From: Candidatus Poribacteria bacterium
GTDB lineage: Bacteria > Poribacteria > WGA-4E > WGA-3G
DNA: 32,916 bases
Direction: 5' to 3'
Assembly (NCBI GenBank): GCA_028820845.1
Contig: JAPPII010000075.1
Location: 1-32,916, forward strand
The translations under genes were made by a program, and so were the position numbers. The notes under the pieces were generated by a model that made no database searches, was not told where the DNA came from, and saw only the letters and a list, made by a program, of their open reading frames with translations. Below, in pieces: positions 32,564-32,916 of this stretch (position 1 is the stretch's first letter; each line of letters opens with the position of its first letter).

Positions 32564-32740
32564 TTATGGATGCTTTTCGAGATGCCTATCTATACGTTGG
32601 TTTATATTTCTAATTTCAGTTTTTAATTCATCAATGTTATCTTTAGTCGCAAATCTAAACGATCTAAGAAAACTTGCGATTGATATTGCTGCAACAATAC
32701 CCGAAAATACAACAGTTAAAATCGTTCCCCAAAGTGGCAT
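32564..32740 (-). CDS. 58-residue membrane micro-protein with helical tail
   Basis: The ATG at 32738-32740 is preceded by AAGGAG at 8 nt. The product is one hydrophobic helix (WGTILTVVFSGIVAAISIA) followed by a basic turn (FLRSFRFATK) and a charged heptad-like tail (DNIDELKTEIRNINQRIDRH). It is too short for ordinary ORF cut-offs, but the near-perfect promoter and RBS support expression. A small membrane-anchored coiled coil is the mirror image of the 8922 protein plan (coiled coil then anchor). Function unknown; a holin-like or membrane scaffold role is possible but unsupported. Confidence 0.75.
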   Translation of the reverse strand: MPLWGTILTVVFSGIVAAISIASFLRSFRFATKDNIDELKTEIRNINQRIDRHLEKHP

Positions 32741-32821
32741 GATATAATCTCCTTATCTGCGTTTTGTTGTTAGTTGTGTCGGTTGCCACACAGTAGGATC
32801 GACACGATTTACACTTAAGAA

Positions 32822-32850
32822 ATTATATCATGGTTTATTTTCTGAGTCAA
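32822..32850 (-). promoter_or_regulatory. Near-consensus sigma-70 promoter for the micro-protein
   Basis: On the minus strand TTGACT (32845-32850), a 17-nt spacer and a perfect TATAAT (32822-32827), leaving a leader of about 75 nt. Confidence 0.85.
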
Positions 32851-32916
32851 ACAAAAGTAATTGGCCTGATATTTCTCAAAAGTGATTGTAAAGCAGTGCT
32901 TATCAGGGTTCCTTTG

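Overview
The window most resembles a chromosomal segment of an uncultured, mid-GC bacterium of the Candidatus Poribacteria type. That is an inference, not a marker-gene identification. It rests on the gene mix: lamin-tail secreted proteins, an Uma2 nuclease, a YhgA-like (Rpn) nuclease, Ldh and Gfo/Idh oxidoreductases, and intergenic DNA packed with short palindromic repeats. Promoters are of ordinary sigma-70 type (TTGACA-17-TATAAT) and most genes have Shine-Dalgarno sites. No tRNA, rRNA or CRISPR array was seen.

Layout. Positions 1-5165 hold two large minus-strand genes for exported proteins. The first is cut by the window edge and carries an exact 165-bp internal duplication. The second has three lamin-tail-like modules and ends at a clear intrinsic terminator. 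Between them is a repeat-rich spacer with a MITE-like element. Positions 5166-6197 are about 1 kb of AT-rich, gene-free DNA. Positions 6198-9301 (plus strand) hold an Ldh-type dehydrogenase, an Nramp-like membrane transporter, and a small coiled-coil protein whose membrane anchor seems to have been cut off by a one-base frameshift.

Positions 9354-22215 (minus strand) form a tetrapyrrole cluster. In transcription order it runs: lipoprotein, hemB, hemL, polyprenyl diphosphate synthase, a doubled Met8-like protein, Uma2, a CcsA/HemX-like protein, a trypsin-TPR lipoprotein, hemA, hemC, cobA-hemD. Together HemA, HemL, HemB, HemC and HemD take glutamyl-tRNA to uroporphyrinogen III. CobA plus the Met8-like protein then lead to precorrin-2 and sirohydrochlorin/sirohaem. 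No genes for the later protohaem steps are present. Promoter-like sequences ahead of the lipoprotein, Uma2 and hemA suggest at least three transcription units.

Positions 22331-27131 hold a Gfo/Idh/MocA oxidoreductase and a small lipoprotein (minus), diverging from an N-acyl-D-amino-acid deacylase-like amidohydrolase and a flavin disulfide reductase (plus). Positions 27135-28081 hold a RelE-like toxin overlapped by an unusually large, internally duplicated upstream partner. Positions 28540-30433 hold rtcB, 1 bp downstream of a small membrane/coiled-coil protein gene. The right end has a YhgA-like nuclease, a decayed IS3-type transposase, and a 58-residue membrane micro-protein with a near-perfect promoter.

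The best candidates for something undescribed are the large duplicated toxin partner, the RtcB/membrane-protein pair, the doubled Met8 protein whose reading frame absorbed a dispersed palindrome, and the family of GTAG-headed palindromes scattered through the window.
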